Source: Pseudomonas sp. BCA17 | GTDB taxonomy: Bacteria > Pseudomonadota > Gammaproteobacteria > Pseudomonadales > Pseudomonadaceae | Length of the DNA stretch: 64,000 bases | Direction: 5' to 3' | Assembly (NCBI RefSeq): GCF_004519405.1 | Contig: NZ_SGWI01000010.1 | Coordinates: forward strand, 148,682 to 212,681 | Shown: positions 1 to 10,000 of the stretch, piece by piece | Numbering within the stretch: position 1 is the first letter of the stretch | Layout: every line of letters starts with the position of its first letter | The notes under the pieces: generated by a model | Told to the model about the DNA's origin: nothing | What the model saw: only the letters and a program-made list of their open reading frames with translations | The model's database searches: none | Position numbers and translations under genes: made by a program

Positions 1-3000
1 GCAGCCGTTGGCAGGGTGACGAGAGCTGGTTTGCCGACCATCAGGTCGACAGCCGCAACACCATGCCCGGCGTCGGTTATCTGGAAATGGCCCGGGCGGC
101 GATTGCCCGGTCGCTGGATGCGCAGGTACTGGATGCCGGCTCGCTGCAATTGAAGAACATCGTCTGGCTGACGCCTTACACGCCGACTACGCAAAACAAC
201 GAACTGCATATCGAATTGACGCTGGAACAACAGAAAGTCGACTTCAGGATCTACTCGCAAGCTGACGGTGTAGTGTTGGAGCACTGCAAGGGCAGTGCGC
301 AGGTGATCCCGGCAGGCCATGTGCAACCGCTGGATCTCGACACTCTCTGCGCCGCGCCCTGGCAGCGCAGCCTTGAAGCGGCCGCGCTGTATCCGCTGTT
401 TGAAGCGATGGGCATCCACTACGGTCCCGGCCATCGCGGTGTTTCGCGTCTGTGGCTGGGTGAGGGCCGGGTATTGGCCCGGCTTGAACTGGCGCCGGGG
501 TTGTTTGACGGTGATTGGGTGCTGCATCCGGGCATGCTCGATTCCGCCGTTCAGGCTTCGATTGGCCTGCTGCAAAACCGCGATGGGACTGGCGAGACGC
601 TGTTGCCCTTTGCCCTTGAGCAACTGAACGTCTTCGGGCGTTGCCAGCCGCAGATGTGGGCACTGATCAGCGTCGATGGGCGCAATGCGGGTAGCGCGGT
701 GCAACGGATCGATATCGATCTGTGCGATGAGCACGGGCAGATTGCCGTGGCGTTACGCGGGTTCAGCTCGCGGCCCATTCGGACCGGGCGTGAACGTCCC
801 ACCGATCAGTTGCTGCCGGCGGGCCTGAGCCTGCTGGCGCCTCAATGGGTTATCGCCGATAGCCCGTCGATGTCAGCGAAAGCGTTGCCCACGTTGGCCA
901 TTGGCGCATCCAGTGAGCGCCATGACTGGCTGGCCGGGTTACATCCACAGATCGAGTTTTTGCCGTCGCCGTCATCCACTATCGATGGGATCGCCGCCCA
1001 GTTGTCGGCCTGCGCACCGTTCCAACGCCTGATCTGGCTGGCGCCAGCGAAGCACAGCACGCTGATGCTGTTCCGCATGATCAAGGCGCTGTTGCAGCTG
1101 GGTTTGGCCCAACAAGCGTTGCACCTGCAACTGATCTTCACTGCCAGCATCGCCCTGCGTCCCGACGAACCGTTGGTGCCGGAGCAGGGGGCTTGTCATG
1201 GCCTGGCCGGGTCGTTGGCCAAGGAACAGGAGCAATGGCGGGTTGAGCTGATCGATCTGCCAGCGGACGGCCAACCGCTGCCACAGACAATGCCCGAGCC
1301 AACATTGCCCGCTGAATGCCTGGCCTGGCGTCAGGGTGAATGGTTTCGCCAACGCTTGTTGCCGCTGACCGAGGGGGCGCCAACAGACGCTGGCGCTGTG
1401 CATTACCGCGAAGGCGGCGTGTACGTGGTGATCGGCGGCGCCGGTGGCATTGGCGAAGTTTGGACACGCCATTTGATCAGCCATTGGCGTGCGCAAGTGG
1501 TCTGGCTGGGCCGCCGCGTGGCTGACGATCAGATCAATCAAAAACTCGCGACGCTGGCGCAGTTTGCCCGCCAACACAATGCGGCGGCGCCGCTGTATCT
1601 CCAGGCCGACGCTACCGATGCCGGGCCACTGACACGGGCCAGGCAGCAAGTGGTCGAGACCTGCGGGCCGATCAATGGCTGGGTGCATTCGGCATTGGTG
1701 CTGGGCGATGCGCGGCTTGCGCAGATGGACGAGGCGCAGTTCAGCGCCGTGTTCGACGCCAAGCGCCTGACCAGTCTCGCCATGGCCCAGGTCTGTACGG
1801 CGGCGGACAACCCGGTGTTGGACTTCGTGCTGTTTTTCTCCTCCATGATTGCCTTCAGCCGAGCCGCCGGCCAGGGCAACTACGCCGCTGGCTGCGCCTT
1901 TGCCGACGCCTTTGCCGCGCAGCTCGGTCAGCACGGTCCATGCCCGGTCAAGGTCATTAACTGGGGATATTGGGGTTCGGTGGGCGTGGTTGCCGATGCG
2001 GGTTACCGGGCGCGGATGGCGGCGCAGGGCCTGGGCTCGATTGAACCGCAAGAGGGCATGGCGGCGCTGGACCGGTTGCTGGCCAGTCCCTTGCCGCAGT
2101 TGGGGCTGATCAAGTTGCTGGAGCCGATGGCCATCGCCGGCATCGACAGCGGCTGGCAGCTCGATTGCTACCCGGCGCAGGAATCACTGGCGTCCGATGA
2201 CTGGGCGCAGGTCGTTCGGCACTGCGCTCCGGCGCCGCAACATCACCCGGCGGCCAACGAGATGAACCGGCTGTTGCTGGCGCAGACCTTCGCCTGCCTC
2301 GGTGAACTGGCTGCTGGCGGACCGCTGACCGAGCAACGGATCGCCGCCGAGCCGGCCGTGGCGGCCAATCTGCAAGCCCATCCGTTCTACCGTCGCTGGC
2401 TGCGTGAAAGCCTGCGCTTGTTGACTGAGAATGCTGATATCGACGCACACGGCCAGTTGTTGTCGGCCCTGCCTGAGCCGGCAACGCTCTGGTCGCAATG
2501 GCAACAGGCCAGCGAGCAGTGGCGCCGCGACGCCGATCTGCACGCTCAGTTGCAATTGGTGCAAACCTGCGCCCGTGCGCTGCCGGCGATCCTGCGCGGC
2601 GAGCAGCCGGCTACCGGGGTGATGTTCCCCGACGGTTCGATGGCGTTGGTGGAGGGCATCTACAAAAACAACCGGGTCTGCGACTACTTCAACGCCGTGC
2701 TCGGCGAGGTGGTGGCCGATGTCGCTCGCCGTCAGGCGCAGAGCGGCAGGCCGTTGCGGATTCTGGAAATCGGCGCCGGCACGGGCGGCACCACCGCCGG
2801 GCTGATCGACACGCTGCGCCCGTGGCAACAAGGGATCGGTGAATACTGCTACACCGACGTGTCCCAGGCGTTCCTGCGCCATGCCGAAACGCATTTCGCG
2901 CCCCAGGCGCCTTACCTGCGCACGGCGATTTTCGATGTCGGCCAACCCTGCGCCGAGCAAGGCATCAGCCTGCAACACTATGACTTGATGATCGCCACCA

Positions 3001-5609
3001 ACGTGCTGCACGCAACGCCGGACCTGCGGCGCACGCTGCAAAACGCCAAGACCGCGCTGCGCCAGGGCGGCCTGCTGTTGCTCAATGAAATCAGCGACCG
3101 TTCGATGTTCACCCACCTGACCTTCGGCCTGCTCGAAGGCTGGTGGTTGCATAACGACACGCCGCTGCGCATTCCCGGATGCCCCGGCCTGTATCCCGAG
3201 CGCTGGCGGCAACTGTTGCAGGCGCAGGGCTTTGACAGCATTGCCTTCCCGGCCTCGGCCAGTCATTCGTTGGGCCAGCAGATAGTCGTCGCCGCCAGCG
3301 ATGGTGTGGTGTGCCTGCCGGCGCAGGGTGGCGCTGTCGTGGCGAACGTCGAGCCGCAGGCGCCACGCCCTGTTGCGAAAGCAGATATCGATGAAGAAGT
3401 GTTGGCGGGGCAGTGTAGGCAACTGATCACCGAGGTGCTGTCGAAGCTGGTGAACATGGCACCTGAGCGTTTGCAGCGCGACACTGCGTTCGATCGCTAC
3501 GGCATCGACTCCATCTTGCAGATCAGCCTGATTCAGGCGCTGGAGAAAAGCACCGGCGAGCTGTCGCGCACCATTCTGTTCGAACACAACACCATCAATC
3601 AGCTGACGAATTACCTGCTGGCCGAACATCGGCCTGCGCTGACCAGCTATTTTGCACCCGTGCAGCAGGTTGAGCGGTCGGTGGCAGTGCAGTCGGTTGC
3701 GCCGCTCGCGGTCAGTCGTCACGCCCCGGTCAGGCCCGCGCCGCAACCGTCAACCAGCGTTGAGGCGCAGGCAGCGAACCGCGACATCGCGATTATCGGG
3801 GTCAATGGCCGCTACCCGATGGCGGCTGATCTGGACGCCTTCTGGGACAACCTGCGCAACGGTCGCAACTGCGTCAGCGAGGCCGATGGTCAACGCTGGT
3901 CAATGGCCTCGAACGGCGATGAGCGCTACTACGGTGGCTTCCTCGAACAGGTCGAGGCCTTTGATCATTGCCTGTTTGGCATCGGCGACGCCGACGTGCA
4001 GCACGTTTCGCCAGAGCTGCGGCAGATGCTCGAAGTGGCCTGGCTGACCTTCGAGAGCGCCGGTTACAACCGTGATGCGCTGGCCCGGTTCCAGCAGGGC
4101 GATACGGCGGCGGTTGGAGTGTTTATCGGTTCGATGTACAACCCGTCGCCGCTGCGCGAGAGCGATCCTGCGCATGCGGCGATCACGGCCAATGTCACCG
4201 ACTGGCAGATCCCCAACCGGATTTCCCACTGTTTCGATCTCAAGGGCCCGAGCCTGGCGGTCAACACGGCGTGCGCCAGTTCGATGTCGGCGATCCACTT
4301 GGCCTGCCAGAGCATTTTGATGGACGACTGTGCGATGGCGATGGCTGGCGGCGTCAACCTGATCCTCGATCCGTCCCGATACCAGACCCTCAAGCTGGCC
4401 AGTTTCCTCGGCAGTTCGGACCTGAGCCGCGGCTTCGGCCAGAGCGACGGCATGCTGCCGGGTGAAGGCGCCGGCGCCGTGCTGCTCAAACCATTGGCGG
4501 CGGCAGTGGCCGATGGCGACCGGATCTACGGGGTGATCAAGAGCTCCAGTGTTAATCATGGCGGCGGCAAACTGATGTACTCGGCGCCCAACACCCGCCA
4601 GCAAACCCGCTTGATCGCCGAGACCATCAAGCGCGCAGGCCTGCAACCCGCGCAGATCAACTATGTTGAAGCGGCGGCCAACGGCTCGGAACTCGGCGAC
4701 CCGATTGAAGTGGCCGCGTTGAAAAAGGTCTTCGGTGAACTGCCGCCCGGCAGCTGTGCGCTGGGCACGGTGAAGTCCAATATCGGTCACCTTGAGGCGG
4801 CGTCGGGAATTTCCCAACTGACCAAAGTGTTGCTGCAACTGCAACATCAGCAGTTGGCGCCTTCGATCAATGCCGAACCGCTGAACCCGCATATTCGCCT
4901 GGAGGGCAGCGCCTTTTATTTGCAACAACACGCTTCGCCCTGGACGGCTGATGGCTACGGTCAGCCGCGCCGTTGCCTGATCAATTCTTTTGGGGCTGGC
5001 GGAACTTACGCCAGTCTGGTGGTCGAGGAGTATCAGGAGAGTCGGGCAACGTTCAGAAACACAGGCGGTGAGCAACTGTTGATTGTCGCCGCAGCCAGCC
5101 GGGGCAGCCTCTTGGCCTATTTGAAAAAACTCCAGACCTTAATCGATGCGAATTCGACTTTCGATCTGTCAGATCTGGCCTACAGTTTAGCCCTGCGTGA
5201 ACACCGTCTGGCCCACCGCGCCGCGTTGGTGGTCGGCGACAAACAGCAACTGCGGGCACGCTTGCAATTGCTGTTGGCGGGCACACCAGATAGCGGCTGT
5301 TGGCTATCACCGGTTGATGGCATTGAAGAGGGCGAGCCTGGGACCGCGTCGGGGTCACTGATGCAAAGGGGCGAAGCCTGGAGTCGCGGTGCCGGGCTGG
5401 ATATCCCGGCGCTGTACCCGAGCGGCGGCAATCGAATGGCGCTGCCCGGTTATGAGTTTGAGCATCCACTGGCGTCGCCGAAATCCGGCAGAACGCCACC
5501 CGCGTTGTTCTCCAGCGAACTGTATCGGCGCATCAGTTGCGGCGAGCTGGACGCCGCACAATTTGAACGACTGCTCACCACCTCAAGCAATGAACAGGGA
5601 ACGTTATGA
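1..5609 (+). CDS. rzxD: trans-AT polyketide synthase, 3' part (RzxD-like): DH-KR-cMT-ACP-KS0
   Basis: The reading frame (codons from base 3) is open at the left edge, so the gene starts outside the window. Domains in order are: the end of a dehydratase (His at nt 39-41 of the HxxxGxxxxP motif with G replaced by S, and DSAVQ at about nt 539); a ketoreductase (GGAGGIG near nt 1434, GNY near nt 1878); a C-methyltransferase (EIGAGTGG near nt 2767); an ACP (YGIDS, Ser at nt 3511); and a ketosynthase (about nt 3782-5030). The KS keeps the cysteine (TACASS, nt 4272) and the KSNIGH histidine, but the HGTGT histidine position reads AANGS (Ala codon at nt 4674). That marks a non-elongating KS0. There is no AT domain, as expected for a trans-AT system. 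The C-terminal 40 residues look like a docking segment. The stop overlaps the P450 start by 4 bp. The rzxD assignment rests on gene order and domain content recalled from rhizoxin loci. Confidence 0.9.
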   Translation, partial: SRWQGDESWFADHQVDSRNTMPGVGYLEMARAAIARSLDAQVLDAGSLQLKNIVWLTPYTPTTQNNELHIELTLEQQKVDFRIYSQADGVVLEHCKGSAQVIPAGHVQPLDLDTLCAAPWQRSLEAAALYPLFEAMGIHYGPGHRGVSRLWLGEGRVLARLELAPGLFDGDWVLHPGMLDSAVQASIGLLQNRDGTGETLLPFALEQLNVFGRCQPQMWALISVDGRNAGSAVQRIDIDLCDEHGQIAVALRGFSSRPIRTGRERPTDQLLPAGLSLLAPQWVIADSPSMSAKALPTLAIGASSERHDWLAGLHPQIEFLPSPSSTIDGIAAQLSACAPFQRLIWLAPAKHSTLMLFRMIKALLQLGLAQQALHLQLIFTASIALRPDEPLVPEQGACHGLAGSLAKEQEQWRVELIDLPADGQPLPQTMPEPTLPAECLAWRQGEWFRQRLLPLTEGAPTDAGAVHYREGGVYVVIGGAGGIGEVWTRHLISHWRAQVVWLGRRVADDQINQKLATLAQFARQHNAAAPLYLQADATDAGPLTRARQQVVETCGPINGWVHSALVLGDARLAQMDEAQFSAVFDAKRLTSLAMAQVCTAADNPVLDFVLFFSSMIAFSRAAGQGNYAAGCAFADAFAAQLGQHGPCPVKVINWGYWGSVGVVADAGYRARMAAQGLGSIEPQEGMAALDRLLASPLPQLGLIKLLEPMAIAGIDSGWQLDCYPAQESLASDDWAQVVRHCAPAPQHHPAANEMNRLLLAQTFACLGELAAGGPLTEQRIAAEPAVAANLQAHPFYRRWLRESLRLLTENADIDAHGQLLSALPEPATLWSQWQQASEQWRRDADLHAQLQLVQTCARALPAILRGEQPATGVMFPDGSMALVEGIYKNNRVCDYFNAVLGEVVADVARRQAQSGRPLRILEIGAGTGGTTAGLIDTLRPWQQGIGEYCYTDVSQAFLRHAETHFAPQAPYLRTAIFDVGQPCAEQGISLQHYDLMIATNVLHATPDLRRTLQNAKTALRQGGLLLLNEISDRSMFTHLTFGLLEGWWLHNDTPLRIPGCPGLYPERWRQLLQAQGFDSIAFPASASHSLGQQIVVAASDGVVCLPAQGGAVVANVEPQAPRPVAKADIDEEVLAGQCRQLITEVLSKLVNMAPERLQRDTAFDRYGIDSILQISLIQALEKSTGELSRTILFEHNTINQLTNYLLAEHRPALTSYFAPVQQVERSVAVQSVAPLAVSRHAPVRPAPQPSTSVEAQAANRDIAIIGVNGRYPMAADLDAFWDNLRNGRNCVSEADGQRWSMASNGDERYYGGFLEQVEAFDHCLFGIGDADVQHVSPELRQMLEVAWLTFESAGYNRDALARFQQGDTAAVGVFIGSMYNPSPLRESDPAHAAITANVTDWQIPNRISHCFDLKGPSLAVNTACASSMSAIHLACQSILMDDCAMAMAGGVNLILDPSRYQTLKLASFLGSSDLSRGFGQSDGMLPGEGAGAVLLKPLAAAVADGDRIYGVIKSSSVNHGGGKLMYSAPNTRQQTRLIAETIKRAGLQPAQINYVEAAANGSELGDPIEVAALKKVFGELPPGSCALGTVKSNIGHLEAASGISQLTKVLLQLQHQQLAPSINAEPLNPHIRLEGSAFYLQQHASPWTADGYGQPRRCLINSFGAGGTYASLVVEEYQESRATFRNTGGEQLLIVAAASRGSLLAYLKKLQTLIDANSTFDLSDLAYSLALREHRLAHRAALVVGDKQQLRARLQLLLAGTPDSGCWLSPVDGIEEGEPGTASGSLMQRGEAWSRGAGLDIPALYPSGGNRMALPGYEFEHPLASPKSGRTPPALFSSELYRRISCGELDAAQFERLLTTSSNEQGTL

Positions 5610-7015
5610 GCCAGATACAAGACACCGACACACCCACGCAAAGTGACGCAGTCGCCGGTCAACACGCGTACAAGGCCGCCCATCCGATTGCCGCCAACGT
5701 GAAAATGAAAGACGGTTTTCCGGTCATGCCTGGCAAAATTCCCTTGCTCGGTCATGTGCACAAGATCGGCAAGGATGCGCTCGGTGAATTGCGCCAGGCC
5801 GAGGCCACGTGCGGGCCGATCTTCTGGACCTACTTCGGCACCCAGTTGCCGGTACTCCAAATCCTCGACGAGGCCGGCCTGGCGATCCTGCAGAACAAAT
5901 ACACCGACAATTCGTTCCTGCGCGAACAGATGCCGGTGATTACCGGCGAGGCCATGAACGCGTTCGATGGCCCGCGCCACCGCAATGCGCGGCGCGCCAG
6001 TACCGATGCGTTTACCCCCAAGGGGCTGACCCGCGCCCAGGTCGGCCAGTTCATCGTGGAAACCATCGATCAACGGCTCAAGCACTGGAGCCGCGAGAAC
6101 AAACTGGCGATTTTTCCGCAGACCAAGGACATCGCCCTCGAAGTGGTATTTCGCGTTCTGGGTATTGAAACCCACGAGCTGGAAGTGTGGCGTCACCAGT
6201 ACGAAGAGTTTTTCCTGGGCATGATTCCGTTGAAGGTCAACCTGCCCGGTTTCCCGGCCTGGCGTTGCCGCAAGGCGCGGGGCTGGCTGGAGCAGCGGGT
6301 GGCGCAGATTGTCGCCACCACACGGGCCAACAATGACCACGACAGTCTGGTCGGGGCGATGATCTTTGGCCGCGATGACCACGGCAACGGCATGTCCGAA
6401 GTCGAACTGGTGCACAACATCCTCGGCCTGGGCTTTGCGGGCTCGGAAACCACCGCCGCTGTGATGGCCTGGTCGGCGCTGATGCTGTCGCAGCATCCGC
6501 ACGTCTGGCAGCAGTTGTGCGAGCAGGTCGCGGGCCTGGACAGCATGCCCGTTACCCACGAGGAACTGGTCAAACAGGTGCCGCTGGCCGAAGGGATATT
6601 CCGCGAAACCATGCGCCTCTATCCACCGGCACCGTTTGAAATGCGCAAGGTGCACACTGCGTTCGAATTGATGGGCCACACCATCCCGGCCGGGGTGATG
6701 GCCGGGGTCAGCCTGCTGCATGTTTCACGCAACCCCGAACGCTACCCCGATCCCGACAGCTGGCGGCCGGAACGCTGGCTGGGCCTGGACCGTGCGCTGA
6801 ACCAGGTGGAAACCTGCCAGTTCGGCGGCGGTCCGCACGCGTGCCTCGGGCGACATGTCGCGGCGCTGGAAATCACCCTGTTTATCGCGATGCTGGCTCG
6901 TGAGCTGGGGCCCAAGGGCCTCACGCCACGGCTGGTGGGCAAGATGCCGCCGCCGGCCTATCTGCCATTTTTGCGGCCCTCGAACAAAGCCTTCCTCGAC
7001 TTCAGCGGCGCCTGA
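5606..7015 (+). CDS. rzxH: cytochrome P450 between two PKS genes (RzxH-like)
   Basis: The product is a 469-residue soluble P450. The I-helix reads AGSETT (A278-T283). The ExxR motif is E334-x-x-R337. The haem ligand loop FGGGPHACLG carries Cys413, with His in place of the usual Arg of FGxGxRxC. The N-terminal 45 residues are polar, so it is not membrane-anchored. The start codon overlaps the upstream PKS stop (ATGA), and the next PKS gene begins about 65 bp downstream, so it belongs to the PKS operon. In rhizoxin loci the P450 at this position is assigned to oxidative tailoring (epoxidation) of the macrolide. That role is inferred here from position, not shown by the sequence. Confidence 0.9.
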   Translation: MSQIQDTDTPTQSDAVAGQHAYKAAHPIAANVKMKDGFPVMPGKIPLLGHVHKIGKDALGELRQAEATCGPIFWTYFGTQLPVLQILDEAGLAILQNKYTDNSFLREQMPVITGEAMNAFDGPRHRNARRASTDAFTPKGLTRAQVGQFIVETIDQRLKHWSRENKLAIFPQTKDIALEVVFRVLGIETHELEVWRHQYEEFFLGMIPLKVNLPGFPAWRCRKARGWLEQRVAQIVATTRANNDHDSLVGAMIFGRDDHGNGMSEVELVHNILGLGFAGSETTAAVMAWSALMLSQHPHVWQQLCEQVAGLDSMPVTHEELVKQVPLAEGIFRETMRLYPPAPFEMRKVHTAFELMGHTIPAGVMAGVSLLHVSRNPERYPDPDSWRPERWLGLDRALNQVETCQFGGGPHACLGRHVAALEITLFIAMLARELGPKGLTPRLVGKMPPPAYLPFLRPSNKAFLDFSGA

Positions 7016-7080
7016 TCGGGCAGGGCGCACAGCATAATTCGGTATTGCAGCACTATCAGAACCAGGGATTGGAGAAAGCA

Positions 7081-10000
7081 GTGGACAGTAAAATCAGGGT
7101 TCTGCACGGCAAGATCCAACGGCAGGAAATCAGCATCGAACAAGCGGCGCTGGAATTCGAGAAGCTCAGGTTCGACGCTCGCCACGATGCCGCACCGCGT
7201 CTGATCGAGGCGCCCCCGGCCAGCGCCGGACTGATCGCTGCCGCTGTCTATCGCCATGACGAGCCGTGCCTGCGCGATCACCAGTTCAATCGCCAGCAGA
7301 TCCTGTTGGGGCTGACCTATGCCAGCCTGGCGCTGGAGCACGGCCTGGGTCAGCTCGCCGACGGCGAAGCGCTGCAACTGAAAAAACTGACGTTTGCCGC
7401 GCCGATGGCGCTGGCCGCAGGCGAGCAGCTTGAAGTGGCGATCCGTGCCGCTCAGCCCGGCTTCGAGGCGGTATGCCGGCGCACGCCGCTGGCGCCCTGG
7501 CAGGTGGTGGCTAGCGGCGAATTGTCGGCGGTCGCTGTCGAGCGCCAGCACGTGTTGCCAGCTGAACTGATGGCCAGTATGACGGCGGTGGAACTGACGT
7601 CGATCTACCAGATCAGTGAGCAGATCCACATTGGCGAGAGCTATCGCACCCTGCAAGCGCTCTACCAGCAAGCGGACCGCAGTCAGGCGCTGTCACGGGT
7701 GTCGCTGAGCGATGCGCGCCAGTACGGTTTGCATCCATTGCTGATCAACAGCGCTTTCCTGACCATCGTTCCACTGCTGGCCGGGGAACAACTTGCCAGT
7801 CATTACATTCCCCTGGGCATCAAATCCCTGACGTTTCATCAGCGCCAGGCACCGGCAACCGGCTGGATCCAAGCCCGTCTGGTAAAGAACTCCGGCGAAC
7901 TGGTGTTGTTTGACGCCGAGCTGTATGGCGACGACGGCGCATTGATTGCCCAATTCAATGGCTGCTCGTTGAAGCGGCTGCGCGGTGCCAGTCTGGTTGA
8001 TCAGGCTGAGCCGCACGCCGTTGAGATTGCAGGCAGCAGCGCTGCGCTCGAAGACTATTTGCTGGCCCAGTTGCACGCCATCGGCGCCAGTCAGGTCGGT
8101 AAAAAACAACGCCAACGCAACCTGATGGACCTGGGGCTTGAGTCCATGCAACTGGTCAATCTGGCGCAGCGAATCGCCAGCGCAGCGCTGATTGAGCTCG
8201 AACCCACGGTGCTTTTTGAATACCCGAGCATCGCTGAACTGGCGACGTTTCTCTGGCAGGAGCACCGCGCGGCGTTCAACCCGTTGCTCGGCGAGCAGGG
8301 CAAGACGAGCGAGGTTGCCCCGGTGACTGAACCCGGCCTCATGACCGAGCTTAGGGCTGAACAGCCGCAGACCGATATCGCCATCATCGGCATGCACGGG
8401 CAGTTCGGCGAGGCCGCCGATCTGGATCAGTTCTGGCGCAACATCTGGCAAGACCTTGAACTGATCAAACAGGTGCCGGCGGACCACTGGGACATCGCGC
8501 CCTGGTTCGATGCCGATCCCGAGGCCAAAGACAAAACCTATTCGCGCTGGGGCAGTTTCATCGACGACGTCGACAAATTCGACGCCGGCTTTTTCAACAT
8601 GTCGCGCCGCGAAGCCCAGTGGATGGACCCGCAAGTGCGCCTGCTGCTGCAAAGCGCCTACAGCAGCGCCGAGAATGCCGGGGTGATCCAGCGCTTGCGC
8701 GGCAGCAATACCGGGGTGTTTATCGGTTCGTGCTTCAACGAGTACGTCGACAAGATCAGCGAACTCGGCCTGCCGATGGACCCGTACATCGCCACCGGCA
8801 GCGGCACCATCGCGGCCAACCGGATCTCATTCTGGTTCGACTTCAAAGGCCCGAGCCTGATGTTCAACACCGCCTGCTCGTCGTCGCTGGTCGCGTTGCA
8901 CGCTGCCTGCGTGGCGTTGCGCAACGGCGAGTGTGGGATGGCCTTTGTCGGTGGCAGCAACTTGCTGCTGTCGTCCTGGCATTACCGCTATTTTTCGGCG
9001 ATCCGCGCGCTGTCACCGACGGGGCGTTGCCACACCTTCGACGCCCGCGCCGACGGCTATGTGCCGGGTGAATGCGTGGCCACGCTGCTGCTCAAACCGC
9101 TGGCACAGGCACTGGCCGATGGCGACCCGATCCATGGTGTGATCAAGGGCTCGGCGGCGCTGCATGGCGGTTACACACCTTCGCTGACGGCGCCAAGTGT
9201 GGCAGGCGAGGAAAACGTGATCGTGCATGCCTGGCAGAACGCAGGGATCGATCCGCGCACCCTGAGCTACATAGAGGCCCACGGCACCGGCACCCGACTC
9301 GGCGATCCGATCGAGATCAATGCACTCAAACGCGCCTTTGCGCGCTATACCGACGACCGGGGCTTCTGCCATATCGGCTCGGTCAAGGCCAACATCGGTC
9401 ACACCGAGGGCGCAGCGGGCATCGCCGGGGTGCTCAAGGTGTTGCAGCAGATGAAACACAGGAAACTGCCGGCGCTGGGGCATTTCAAGGAGCAGAACGC
9501 CCACATCAAGCTCGAAGACTCGCCGCTGCTGATCGACACCGAGGGCCGTGACTGGCCGGAACAAGACACACCGCGACGAGCTGGAATCAGCTCCTTCGGT
9601 TTTTCCGGCACCAACGCCCATGCGGTGCTGGAGGAATATCGCGAGCAACGCGCGTTCGCCACGCATCAGGGCCAGCAGGTGCTGGTGCCAGTGTCCGCAC
9701 GCAATGAACAACGTCTGCAAGAGCAGGTGCTGCGGTTGCTGGACCACCTGAAGCAACACACGCCGGACCTCGCCGCACTGGCGTACACCCTGCAAACCGG
9801 GCGGGAGGCGATGGCGGTGCGGGCGATTTTTACGGTCGACAGCCTTGAACAGTTGCAACACCAACTGCAAGCCTGGATCGCGGGCGAGCGCGGTGGCGTC
9901 GTTGCCGCGCCGGTCATGAGCGCCGAGCAGGCCCTGGCTGCCGCTGACCTGCGGCAACTGGCAGCGCTGTGGCTCGCGGGTGCTGACGATGAGGACACTA

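Noticed and set aside
972..5075. Reverse-strand ORFs of 350-520 codons inside the first PKS gene
   Set aside because: They overlap KR, MT, ACP and KS domains read in the + frame and have no recognisable domain.
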